Part shown: piece after piece, positions 1 through 8,141 of the stretch
How positions within the stretch are numbered: position 1 is the stretch's first letter
Layout: each line of letters starts with the position of its first letter
From: Gammaproteobacteria bacterium
Lineage (GTDB): Bacteria > Pseudomonadota > Gammaproteobacteria > Pseudomonadales > Azotimanducaceae
Assembly: GCA_009837725.1 (NCBI GenBank)
Contig: VXSY01000142.1
Location: 1-37,341, forward strand
Length of the DNA stretch: 37,341 nucleotides
Direction: 5' to 3'
Translations under genes and position numbers: made by a program
Notes under the pieces: generated by a model
Told to the model about the DNA's origin: nothing
Database searches by the model: none
The model's input: the letters and a program-made list of their open reading frames with translations, nothing else

Positions 1-2
1 TC

Positions 3-1118
3 GATGCGCCCAGCAACGTCGGGTTCGTAGCGCAGTTGCAGGAACTCGGAGGCGACGCCTTTGGCTTGTTCGACGTTCCCCTTCCAGACAGGCTGGATCA
101 GGCGACCTACTCCGCTGGCCTCGACTTCGCCTACGAGATCGACTTCTGGGGCCGAGACACGAGTGCGGCGCGCGCCGCCCACTCTGAGCGGCTTGCGTCC
201 GAGGCGGATCTTCGCGCCGCGCGGATGGGCGTCGTTGCCGAAACCGTCGCCACCTATCTGGAGATTGTGGACCTTGGGCGCCAGCACGGCTACGCCAAAG
301 AGACCGTCCGCATTCTCGGCGAGTGGGCGGTGCTGGCAGAGGATCGCTACGAACGCGGTGTCGGAGACGTTCGCGACGTGTACGCCATTCGCCGGAACCT
401 GCGCGACGCCGAAGCGGCCTTGCCCGGCATCACGGCGCGCCGAACAGACGCCCAGGGACGTTTGCAGGTCTTGGCAGGGGGCAGCGATGCCGAGCTCGTG
501 GCCGACCTATCCGAATCGATGCCTAGTCCTGCACTGACAGACTCGCCGGTGGTCATTTCTGCCGAGACCCTCGCGCAGCGTCCCGATGTCGCGGCGGCGC
601 GGCAACGCTTGGCAGCCGCCGGGTTCGCGCTCGACGCGCGCCGGGCCGCACTCCTGCCGTCGCTGTCGCTGTCCGGATCCATCGGCTTGCAGAGTTCACA
701 AACCGATGTCTGGTTCGATCCGGACCAATGGTTCAGGAACTTGAGCTCCAACCTGCTCGCGCCGGTGTTTCAGGGCGGCCGGCTACGCGGCAACGTGGCA
801 CTCGCCAAGGCCAACTTGAGGGAGGCCACCTCCACCTACGGCAAGGCGGTAGCCACCGCGACGGCCGAGGTTGGGGCGGCATTGGCCGCACTGGAATCGA
901 GCCGCGAACGGGCCTCTTTGCTGGCGTCGCGGGCCGGGGAGGCAGATGCCGAGAAGGTGCTTCAGGAGCGGCGCTACGCAGCCGGAATCGCCGACTACCG
1001 GACCGTGCTCGGGGCGGCGCAGCTGGAGGTGGCGGCGCTGGCGGCGCTGGCGGCAGGAGAGCGCGAGCTGGCGTACGCGAGGCTGGCGCTGCACCGCGCG
1101 GTTGGTGGGGCGTGGTGA
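3..1118 (+). CDS. Outer-membrane efflux factor, TolC/NodT family (5' end off the window)
   Basis: Outer-membrane channel component of a tripartite efflux pump. The frame is open to the left edge, so the TTG at 36 in the ORF track is probably not the start; 371 residues of the C-terminal part are visible. Family hallmark: 'RPDVAAARQRLAAAG' followed by 'LLPSLSLSGSIG', the repeat-junction motif seen in NodT/OprM-type proteins (usually about 460-500 aa). Long Ala/Glu/Arg-rich helical stretches before and after it fit the periplasmic coiled-coil barrel. The HlyD adaptor follows 51 bp downstream on the same strand, so the two are likely co-transcribed. The inner-membrane partner is probably the RND permease at 3499-6702, which is on the other strand. 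The signal peptide and lipobox, if any, lie outside the window. Confidence 0.9.
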   Translation, partial: DAPSNVGFVAQLQELGGDAFGLFDVPLPDRLDQATYSAGLDFAYEIDFWGRDTSAARAAHSERLASEADLRAARMGVVAETVATYLEIVDLGRQHGYAKETVRILGEWAVLAEDRYERGVGDVRDVYAIRRNLRDAEAALPGITARRTDAQGRLQVLAGGSDAELVADLSESMPSPALTDSPVVISAETLAQRPDVAAARQRLAAAGFALDARRAALLPSLSLSGSIGLQSSQTDVWFDPDQWFRNLSSNLLAPVFQGGRLRGNVALAKANLREATSTYGKAVATATAEVGAALAALESSRERASLLASRAGEADAEKVLQERRYAAGIADYRTVLGAAQLEVAALAALAAGERELAYARLALHRAVGGAW

Positions 1119-1169
1119 ACGACAGAGTCGGCGCGAGAGGCTTGCCCAAGGCGCGAGAAGGAAGACCGT

Positions 1170-2378
1170 ATGCGTAGATGGACAGGCTACCTGATCGCCG
1201 TCGCCGTGGTGGTCGGTGCAACCGGCCTCGCGGTGCTGCTGGTGTCGCTGGCCCCTGAGCCCGAGACGCGCGAGCCGACTTCGCGAATCCCATACGCAGA
1301 CACGGCACTCGTCGTCGCCTCTGACCGGCCCATCCCGGTGCGCGGCGCTGGAACGGTGCGGCCTAGCGCGGAAGTGGACATCGCGTCGCAGGTGAGCGGC
1401 CGGGTGGTGTGGGTGGACCCGGGCTTTGTCAGCGGTCGCGCGGTCGAATCGGGCCAGCCCCTTTTCCGCCTCGAGGAGGCGGACTACGAGCACCGCGTGC
1501 GCGAGGCCGAAGCCGCGGTAGCGGCTCGGCAAGTGGCGGTGTTGGAGGCGTGGGAAGAAGCGACCATCGCCCGTCACGCGTACCAGCTCTTCAAGCAGAA
1601 GCGACCCGATGACGCCGCCGGCGAGGCGAACCCCCTGACGCTGCGCTTGCCCCAGCTAAAGGCGGCCAAGGCCGCGCTCGAACGTGAAAAGGCATTGTTG
1701 GCGCAGGCGAAGCTGGCACTGTCGCGGACCCGTGTGGCGGCGCCGTTCGACGGCATCGTCCGCCACGAAACGGTGGCTGTCGGGCAACTCTTGGCTGCCG
1801 GCCAGTCGGTGGGCAGCGTGTTTTCCTCGGACGCGGCGGAGGTGGTGGTGTCGCTGTCGGATGCGGACGCGACGCTGATTCCGCGGCTTTGGGAGACGGG
1901 TCCCGGCGCCGCACAGGTGGGGGCGCGAGTGGTGGCTGAGTACGCCGACGTGGTGTATGCATGGCAAGGACATGTGGCAGGGACGGATGCTTCGCTTGAT
2001 GCGCAAACCCGCACCATCGACGTCATCGTTCGCGTGCCAACGCCTTTTGGGTTACCGCAAGCGAACTCCGATCCAGGTCGCCTGACAATCCCGCCGCTTT
2101 TGGTGGGCAAGTTCGTCGACGTGACCATCGACGGCCTCGCGCCCGACAGATACTTCAAGACCAGCCGCGCCGCTCTGCAGGCTGGCAACGAGGTGTGGAC
2201 CGTGCGCGACGACGGCACCGTCGGCATCGTGCCGGTACGTGTCCTGCAACGCACCGACGACGAGATCTACGTCACCGGAGCCCTCGAGGACGGTCGGCGT
2301 GTGGTGGTGGGCGGCATCCGCTTTGCGACGGAAGGCATGGCAGTACGCACCGGCAAAGCCCAAGGCGTGAGAGGCTAG
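1170..2378 (+). CDS. HlyD-family periplasmic adaptor (membrane fusion protein) of an RND pump
   Basis: Periplasmic adaptor linking an RND permease to the outer-membrane factor. 402 aa, normal for the family. One N-terminal membrane anchor at about residues 6-28 ('YLIAVAVVVGATGLAVLLV'). The first lipoyl half includes 'ASQVSGRVVWVDPGF' at about 70-90. A charged Ala/Glu helical hairpin spans roughly 105-185. The second lipoyl half follows ('VAAPFDGIVRHETVAVGQLL'), then beta-barrel and membrane-proximal domains to the C-terminus. ATG chosen: 'GAAGGAAG' lies about 8 nt upstream. It shares a transcript with the upstream outer-membrane factor. Downstream it converges on the methyltransferase gene, with a hairpin in the 74-bp gap. 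The substrate cannot be read from the adaptor. Confidence 0.92.
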   Translation: MRRWTGYLIAVAVVVGATGLAVLLVSLAPEPETREPTSRIPYADTALVVASDRPIPVRGAGTVRPSAEVDIASQVSGRVVWVDPGFVSGRAVESGQPLFRLEEADYEHRVREAEAAVAARQVAVLEAWEEATIARHAYQLFKQKRPDDAAGEANPLTLRLPQLKAAKAALEREKALLAQAKLALSRTRVAAPFDGIVRHETVAVGQLLAAGQSVGSVFSSDAAEVVVSLSDADATLIPRLWETGPGAAQVGARVVAEYADVVYAWQGHVAGTDASLDAQTRTIDVIVRVPTPFGLPQANSDPGRLTIPPLLVGKFVDVTIDGLAPDRYFKTSRAALQAGNEVWTVRDDGTVGIVPVRVLQRTDDEIYVTGALEDGRRVVVGGIRFATEGMAVRTGKAQGVRG

Positions 2379-2391
2379 GAGGCTGTTCCCT

Positions 2392-2408
2392 GCGCGTCGG
2401 CGACGCGC
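2392..2408. terminator. Hairpin between convergent genes
   Basis: Perfect 7-bp stem GCGCGTC / GACGCGC with loop GGC, 13 nt after the adaptor stop and 44 nt from the stop of the convergent methyltransferase gene. No T-run follows on either strand, so this is a candidate bidirectional or Rho-assisted terminator rather than a textbook intrinsic one. Confidence 0.35.
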
Positions 2409-2452
2409 CGTCCTCGGCGGGGTGGGGACTACGGAGAAAGGCCGAATCTCAC

Positions 2453-3481
2453 TCAACCCGGCTTGCGTGCCAGAAAGCAATAAAGCGGCGTGAATATGCC
2501 CGACTCGCCGCCGGCGACGTACGCCGCTGCCGTTCGATCCATCAGTTGCACAACCGCGGCGGAGCCGCGTGGGAAAGCCCCAATCGCCTCGGCCAGCCGC
2601 ACCGAGGCGGCAATCGCCTTGCGCCCCCAGGGGGTGCGGCGGAAGGCGCTTCTCAAGGTGCCGCGGCGTCCCACCATTGGCTGATACCAAGGGGTGCTCG
2701 GGCCTTCCTGGGCGCCGTGGTTCTTCGCCTCGACGATCTCGAACCCGACCGCCTCCAAGGCGTCGTTCACCCCCTTGAAGGTGGCGATCTCGCTAAGCGC
2801 GATGCCGAGCATGAGGTCCCTCTCCGCGGCCCGGTGATGGGCGTTGTCAGGATCGAATACGTCGGTCAGGCACATCTCCTGGCCCCAGAACAACGCCCCC
2901 GGTTTCAGGACTCGATAGATCTCGGCAAACGCTCCCTGCTTGTCCGGCGCATGGCACGTGGACTCGATCGCGTACGCCGCATCGAACGTGTCGGCCTCGA
3001 TTGCGCCCATGTCCATGAAGCTGCATTGCAGGGTTTCCGTCACGTGATCGAGGCCAGCCTCGACGTTTAAGCGTCTGGCCTTTTCGAGCTGCTGGCCGTT
3101 GTTGTTGACACCGAGCACCTGCGCGCCCGATTCGCGCACGACGCGCCGCATCGGCCCACCGACGCCGCAGCCGACATCGACGACTCGCATTCCGCGCTCG
3201 AGTTGCAGGCGTTCGATCATCAAGCGCTGATGGCGGAGGATGGATTCCTCCAGACTCTCGTCCGGCGTCAGCGGCGCGAAGTGGAGCGATTCGCTCCAGC
3301 CGAACTGCATGAACTCCGTGCAAAGGTCGTAGTAGGTGTTGACGGTCTCGGTGTGGTCGTAGCCGCCACTGCCGCCCTTGCGATCGCTTTCGTCCAGCCA
3401 TCCGGCGAAGCGCGCGACGCGATCCTTGACGTTCCAGCCGCCGTAGGCGCGCGCAAGGTTGCCGGGCAGACTGTTGCGCAT
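2453..3481 (-). CDS. Sterol C24-methyltransferase-like SAM-dependent methyltransferase (Erg6/SMT type)
   Basis: 342-aa class I methyltransferase with the signature regions of Erg6/SMT enzymes, which methylate the sterol side chain at C24. Visible: 'YYDLCTEFMQFGWSESLHFAP' region at about 50-70 (family form YYDL-T-F-GWG-SFHF), SAM motif I 'VVDVGCGVGGP' at 100-110, 'AIESTCHAPD' at 171-180 (family form YAIEATCHAP), and a C-terminal 'GIFTPLYCFLARKP' like the end of plant and fungal SMTs. No transmembrane helix. ATG start supported by AAGGA 7 nt upstream. It lies 17 nt after the RND permease on the same strand, so it is probably its operon partner. Related plant-type quinone and tocopherol methyltransferases share motif I but not the other regions. 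The sterol substrate is inferred; no cyclase (OSC or SHC) gene is in the window. Confidence 0.85.
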   Translation of the reverse strand: MRNSLPGNLARAYGGWNVKDRVARFAGWLDESDRKGGSGGYDHTETVNTYYDLCTEFMQFGWSESLHFAPLTPDESLEESILRHQRLMIERLQLERGMRVVDVGCGVGGPMRRVVRESGAQVLGVNNNGQQLEKARRLNVEAGLDHVTETLQCSFMDMGAIEADTFDAAYAIESTCHAPDKQGAFAEIYRVLKPGALFWGQEMCLTDVFDPDNAHHRAAERDLMLGIALSEIATFKGVNDALEAVGFEIVEAKNHGAQEGPSTPWYQPMVGRRGTLRSAFRRTPWGRKAIAASVRLAEAIGAFPRGSAAVVQLMDRTAAAYVAGGESGIFTPLYCFLARKPG

Positions 3482-3498
3482 TGCGTGATCCTTGAAGG

Positions 3499-6400
3499 CT
3501 AGGTATTGGCAGTTACGGTGGCCGCGCGGGCGGAACGGTCGGTAAAACGAAGGCGGATGGTGTACAGCGCCGGCACGAGCAGCATCAGAATGGCCGTCGT
3601 GATGGCGATCCCGAATCCGAGCGACGCCGCGAAGGGGCGCAGGTACTGGGCCTGGATCGCCTGTTCCAGTATGAGTGGCGTGAAGCCGAGGAAGGTGGTC
3701 ACGGAGGTCAGCATGATGGGCCGGAACCGACCCTTGGCGCCATCGACGATCGCGGTGCGCGCCGGCGCTCCGTCCTTGAGCCGCTGGTCGATGAAGTCGA
3801 TCATCACCAGTGAGTCGTTAACGACAACGCCGCTCAGGCCGAGGATGCCGAGGATTGCCGTGGTGGTGAAGGTGATGCCGAGCAGCAAATGCCCGATGAT
3901 GACGCCGACCACGCCAAACGGGATCACGGCCATGACGATGAACGGCTTGGTGTAGGACCGAAGGGGAATGGCCAGCAGCACGAACATCACGAGCATGGCA
4001 ATGGCAAAGCCGCGATAGAGCGCGTCCAGGGAGTCGAACTGCTGCTGCTGTTCGCCGCCCATCGTGTACGTCAGCTCCGGATTCGCCGCGGTTAGCTCCG
4101 GCAGCACCGAACCGACCAATATGGCATTGGCCTGACTGCCGGTGATGACGGCTTGGTCCACATCGGCGGTGACCGTGACGACGCGCTGGCCATCCTTGCG
4201 CCGGATTACCGGAGCGGCGACGCCGGTGTCCAGCGTCGCGACCTGGCGCAGGGGAACGTGGCTACCTTGAGGCGTGCGAATCCGATAGCCCTCAACATCC
4301 GTGATGGCGCGGCGCTCATCTTCCGGAAGGCGCGCGTACACCCGCACCTCGTCGCGGCCCCTCTGCACGCGAACCGCCTCGGTGCCGAAGAAGGCGGCAC
4401 GCACCTGCATGGCGAGCGCCTGCTGGGTGAGGCCGAGGGTGCGCGCCTCGGGCCGCAGCGCGAGCTGGATTTCCCGAACGCCGGGGGCGTGGTCCGAGCG
4501 CACGTCGAACACGCCGTCGATGCCGCGCAGGCTTTCGGTCAAGCTGGTGGCGACCTCAATCAGACGCTCCGTGTCGGGGTGCGAGAGGCCGAACTCGACC
4601 GGATTGCCGAGATCAATCACCACGCCGCTGAAGGTGATGCCCCGGACGTACGGCAGGACGCCGACCTCTTCGCGCCACGCTTCGACGACTTCGGCGGTGG
4701 AGATGTCCCGCTCTTGGGCGCCGACGAGCTTGAATTCGATGGCGGCAACGTTGGCTTCGGGATTCCTCGTGGCTACGGGAGTGAGGCCCCCACCCTCACG
4801 GCGCGGACCCTCGCCAACGGTCACCGTGACACCCACCACCAAGGACGACGCATCTTCTCCGCGCCGGGCCGACAGGCCCTCGATGGCGCGCTCGCCGGCT
4901 GCCTTTAGTTCGTTGGCGACTGCAAAGGTCCGCTCGGCGGTGGTGCCGTCCGGCATGTCAAGCCGGGCGGTGACGAAGTCGCCCTGCACGTCGTCGGCAA
5001 ACGTGGACGGGACAATGCCGGCCGGCAAGAGCGAGACGCTGACGATGAAAAGTCCGATGGCGCCGGCCACCACCAGCCCAGGCTGGTCGGTCGCAAACTG
5101 CAGCGCCCGGTGCAGGGGCCCTTCCATGAACTGCGCCAAACGGCGGTCCACGTAGCCCCTCGCGGCGGCGAAGAACCTGTCGATGCGACCGGTCGGCGCC
5201 CAATCGGGTCCGTGCAGGTGGGAGAGGTGATTGGGCAGGATCAACAGCGACTCGAACAGCGAAATCAGCAGCATGGCGATGATCATGATCGGCAGCGCCC
5301 GCCATATTTCGCCGATGCCGCCGGGTATGAAGAGCACCGGCGTGAAGGCCACGATCGAGGTCAGGACGGCAAACGTCAGCGGCACCCTGATGCGGCGGGC
5401 GCCGCGAATCGCTGCGACCAGGGCCGGGGTGCCGCGCTGGCGCTCGAGGTGAATGTGCTCGGCGACGACGATGGCGTCGTCGACGATGATGCCGATGGCC
5501 AGCACGAACACGAACAGCGAGACGGTGTGCAGCGGCACGTCGAACGCCAGCATCACGGCGAGGACGCCAACGAATGCCGTCACGAGGCCGACGACGACCC
5601 ACACCGCGAGGCGGATTTCGAGGAACAGCGCCAACGCGACGAGAACGAGCAGCAAACCCATGCCGCCGTTCTTCAGCAACAGGTCCACCCGCTCGTCGTA
5701 GGTCTGCGACTCGTCGTTGAGGATGTCCACCTGCACGCCATGCGGCAGCGACGGGACGATGACGTTGGTGACGTGCTGCTGCACGGCCGTCGCCACCTCC
5801 ATGACGTGCTCGCCGGCCACCCGCGAGACCTCAACGAAGGCGGCCGGCTTGCCTTGGTGGCGGACGATCCGGTCCACATCCTCGAAACCGTCCCGGACAT
5901 CGGCGATGTCGCCGAGTCGAACGATGGTGCCGTCGCTGCGGCTGAGGACAACGAGGTCCTCGAAATCCTGGTGCACGTATCGCTGGCCAACTGAGCGCAC
6001 GCGAATTTGCCCTTGCGCGGTGTCGATCTGGCCGGCCGGCAGGTCCAGCGAGTTGCTGCGAACCGTGGCTGCGATGTCGTCGAGGGTCAGGCCCAGTGCG
6101 CGCAGCCGCCGCAGCGGTATCTCGATGGAGACCTCGTAGTCCCGCACGCCGCTCGTTTCGACGGTGGACACCGCCGGCAGCGACGCCAGTTCGTCCTCGA
6201 TCTGGTAGGCGATTTCCTTTAGCGAACGTTCCGAGATGTCGCCATAGACCACCAGCCGGATGATGCTCTGGCGGCTGGTCAGTTCCGTGATTGCCGGACG
6301 CTGGGCACCGGCGGGAAAGGACTGGATGCGGGCGACCGCCGAATCGACTTCATCGAGCGCCTGGGCGATGTTGGTGCCCGACTTCATCTCCAGCCTGACC

Positions 6401-6702
6401 GAGGCGACGCCTGGCGCGGCCAGCGACTTCACGGCGCGCACGTCGTCGAGCGAGCTGACCTCCTCCTCAATCTTGGCGACGATCGACTCCTCCACCTCCT
6501 CCGGCGTGGCGCCTGGATAGGCGACGGCGACCTCAATCTGGTTGAAACGGATCGTCGGCCAGGATTCGCGTTCGAGGCCGGACAGGGACACGAGGCCAGC
6601 GGCGAGGATCAGGAGCATGAAGAGGTTGGCGGCAACGCCGTTGCCAGCCATGTAGGCGATGGGTCCTCGAGGCTCCCCGGAATAGTCGTCGTTGTCGCTC
6701 AT
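3499..6702 (-). CDS. RND-family inner-membrane efflux permease (AcrB/MexF-like)
   Basis: Proton-driven inner-membrane pump of the HAE/AcrB superfamily, 1067 aa, full length. Visible: N-terminal helix 'GVAANLFMLLILAAGL'; porter domain with 'AYPGATPEEVEESIVAKIEEEV'; TM4 with the proton-relay pair 'IIVDDAIVVAE'; the second half repeats the fold, with 'GLSGVVVNDSLVMIDFIDQRL' in the TM10-11 region. The large periplasmic loops expected for a tripartite pump are present. Upstream (minus sense) is the Rieske gene after 141 bp; downstream, 17 bp away, is the SMT-like gene. The matching adaptor and outer-membrane factor lie on the opposite strand just beyond the SMT gene, so the pump is split into two convergent units. 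No clear Shine-Dalgarno precedes the ATG. The substrate is unknown; a lipid or sterol cargo is a neighbourhood inference only. Confidence 0.92.
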   Translation of the reverse strand: MSDNDDYSGEPRGPIAYMAGNGVAANLFMLLILAAGLVSLSGLERESWPTIRFNQIEVAVAYPGATPEEVEESIVAKIEEEVSSLDDVRAVKSLAAPGVASVRLEMKSGTNIAQALDEVDSAVARIQSFPAGAQRPAITELTSRQSIIRLVVYGDISERSLKEIAYQIEDELASLPAVSTVETSGVRDYEVSIEIPLRRLRALGLTLDDIAATVRSNSLDLPAGQIDTAQGQIRVRSVGQRYVHQDFEDLVVLSRSDGTIVRLGDIADVRDGFEDVDRIVRHQGKPAAFVEVSRVAGEHVMEVATAVQQHVTNVIVPSLPHGVQVDILNDESQTYDERVDLLLKNGGMGLLLVLVALALFLEIRLAVWVVVGLVTAFVGVLAVMLAFDVPLHTVSLFVFVLAIGIIVDDAIVVAEHIHLERQRGTPALVAAIRGARRIRVPLTFAVLTSIVAFTPVLFIPGGIGEIWRALPIMIIAMLLISLFESLLILPNHLSHLHGPDWAPTGRIDRFFAAARGYVDRRLAQFMEGPLHRALQFATDQPGLVVAGAIGLFIVSVSLLPAGIVPSTFADDVQGDFVTARLDMPDGTTAERTFAVANELKAAGERAIEGLSARRGEDASSLVVGVTVTVGEGPRREGGGLTPVATRNPEANVAAIEFKLVGAQERDISTAEVVEAWREEVGVLPYVRGITFSGVVIDLGNPVEFGLSHPDTERLIEVATSLTESLRGIDGVFDVRSDHAPGVREIQLALRPEARTLGLTQQALAMQVRAAFFGTEAVRVQRGRDEVRVYARLPEDERRAITDVEGYRIRTPQGSHVPLRQVATLDTGVAAPVIRRKDGQRVVTVTADVDQAVITGSQANAILVGSVLPELTAANPELTYTMGGEQQQQFDSLDALYRGFAIAMLVMFVLLAIPLRSYTKPFIVMAVIPFGVVGVIIGHLLLGITFTTTAILGILGLSGVVVNDSLVMIDFIDQRLKDGAPARTAIVDGAKGRFRPIMLTSVTTFLGFTPLILEQAIQAQYLRPFAASLGFGIAITTAILMLLVPALYTIRLRFTDRSARAATVTANT

Positions 6703-6796
6703 GGTCTGTTGCGCGATGTGCCCGGTGTGTGCCGGTTGCCAGGCGAGGCCGCCCGTCCTACAAGGTCAGACACCTCCCTAATGTCCGTGCACCGTA

Positions 6797-6822
6797 GAAA
6801 CGGGCTTGTCCTCGCCCGTTTC
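6797..6822 (-). terminator. Hairpin downstream of the Rieske gene
   Basis: Perfect 9-bp inverted repeat GAAACGGGC / GCCCGTTTC with an 8-nt loop, 21 nt after the Rieske stop codon on the minus strand. The 3' arm runs into TTTCTAC, a weak U-tract. It separates the Rieske gene from the RND-SMT pair, suggesting that the latter has its own promoter or depends on read-through. Confidence 0.5.
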
Positions 6823-6843
6823 CGTGTCCACCGCATAGGTCGC

Positions 6844-7845
6844 TCAAGTCGCGTAGAACTGCTCACAATAGCGGCGAAAGCGCAGGATGTCGCGGTCGGC
6901 ACCCGAAAGCACGGGGCGGGGCCGGTAGCCCTGTCGCCGCCAGATCTCCGCGTCCTTCCGCACTTCCAGCACGAGTTCGTTGAGGAACAGGCGTGGCATG
7001 ACGGCCCACCCCAGCGCCGCGAGCGGTCCCCGAAGCCAGCGCCAACGCGGCAGACGCTCCACGTCGATGACCAGCCACACGTCGATCAGGTCGCCATCCA
7101 CCGGCGTCGAAAGCACCCATTGGCGCACTCGGAAGCCGCTGCGTCCCTCGATGATGACCGTGGAAACACCAAGCCCCCGGACCTCGATGGCGATTTGCAC
7201 CGAAAGCTCGAGTGGCGCAAGGCCGGAGGTGAGCATGTTGCGGCTGAACGCATAGGAACTTCGGAGCACCGGGCCGTCAACCTGCGTCGCGGCAACCTGC
7301 TCAAGTTCACGGTACCCATGCACATGGGCCAGGTGGGCGCTGTCCACGGAGTTCTCCGTGATGGTCTGGGGGTGTGCGCGCACACGCAGCACGGCCAGCG
7401 ATCGTGCGCGATTGACCGCCGACACCTCCTGCGGACGCCAAGTCGGCGCTTGATCGCCGCGATGGTGCCAGGCGAACACGAAACCGTTGCATTCAGTCAC
7501 CTCGAAGCGGTCGAGCTGCGCCGATCTCGGCGGAGGCCCGTTTGGCGTCGCCACACACTTGCCGCCGGTGTCGTACTCGAAGCCGTGGAACGGGCAGACG
7601 AGGCAATCGCCAGAGACCTTGCCGCCGCCATCCGGACCGAGATGGGCACCGAGATGCGGACAGATCGCATCGGCCACGCACACGTCCCCTGCGGAATCGC
7701 GCCAAGCCACGATCTCGCGCCCCATCCACTGCTTTTCCACCAACTTGCCCGCAGGCAAGCGATCGCTCTCCTCAACGACGTACCAGCCGTCGGGGAACGG
7801 ATCCAGCTCTTGCCTGTCCGCAGTGGTCGGTCCGGCTCGTTCCAT
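6844..7845 (-). CDS. Rieske [2Fe-2S] non-heme iron oxygenase, sterol/ketosteroid type
   Basis: Terminal oxygenase that would hydroxylate or desaturate a hydrophobic substrate using electrons from an unlinked reductase. Counting 333 aa from the ATG at 7845 (AAGG 8 nt upstream; the in-frame ATG at 7869 has no ribosome site): Rieske cluster ligands in 'CPHLGAHLG' (C62, H64) and 'CLVCPFHGF' (C84, H87); mononuclear iron site 'ENSVDSAHLAHVHGY' with D168, H171 and H176. The 'CPHLGA-L ... CPFHGF' form is typical of the KshA / cholesterol 7-desaturase (DAF-36/Neverland) / bacterial sterol-demethylation Rieske group rather than benzoate-type dioxygenases; that assignment rests on motif recall and needs a tree. 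No membrane anchor is obvious; 'LAALGWAVMPRLFLNEL' is only mildly hydrophobic. No ferredoxin or reductase gene is nearby. Confidence 0.82.
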   Translation of the reverse strand: MERAGPTTADRQELDPFPDGWYVVEESDRLPAGKLVEKQWMGREIVAWRDSAGDVCVADAICPHLGAHLGPDGGGKVSGDCLVCPFHGFEYDTGGKCVATPNGPPPRSAQLDRFEVTECNGFVFAWHHRGDQAPTWRPQEVSAVNRARSLAVLRVRAHPQTITENSVDSAHLAHVHGYRELEQVAATQVDGPVLRSSYAFSRNMLTSGLAPLELSVQIAIEVRGLGVSTVIIEGRSGFRVRQWVLSTPVDGDLIDVWLVIDVERLPRWRWLRGPLAALGWAVMPRLFLNELVLEVRKDAEIWRRQGYRPRPVLSGADRDILRFRRYCEQFYAT

Positions 7846-8141
7846 CGAAAAGCCTTCGCAGATCGCCATTGGCGACTGTCGGTTAGCGGAAACGGGATGT
7901 CAACGACGAACGGTGGCTGTGAGTGCCGGGCTTGGGATGGCTGATGAGGTGAGAGATCAAGTCGGTTCCCCTTGGGAGGGCGTCTCGCCAGGCGCCTCGC
8001 CATCCCCACAAGGGTCGCCCCGATAGAGGCACCGCACGAGTCACCATTGAAGACGACTTGTGCAGAGCTTGGGCAACGCGGTACAAAAGCAGCCGTCAAC
8101 CCGGACCCAAGCGAGGTTGGGCTGGTGATGGGAGGCGTGCG
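7846..8141. other. Divergent intergenic region between the Rieske and DUF1295 genes
   Basis: About 296 bp that must hold promoters for both divergent transcripts. I see no convincing sigma-70 -35/-10 pair and no tRNA. A segment near 7976-8010 is rich in short GC repeats (GGCGTCTCGCC, GGCGCCTCGCC) that could fold locally. No supported ORF. Confidence 0.4.

Noticed and set aside
1119-1169. Direct repeat GGCGCGAGA (1130 and 1150) and a GTGGTGAACGA string also found at 28816
   Set aside because: Short and partly coding (end of the outer-membrane factor); the shared 11-mer is not enough to call a third repeat copy.
4153-5994. Several 250-294-aa plus-strand ORFs
   Set aside because: Shadows of the RND permease; low-complexity composition (Asp/His/Arg/Gln-rich) and no ribosome sites.
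6709-7944. 411-aa plus-strand ORF
   Set aside because: Antisense shadow of the Rieske gene.
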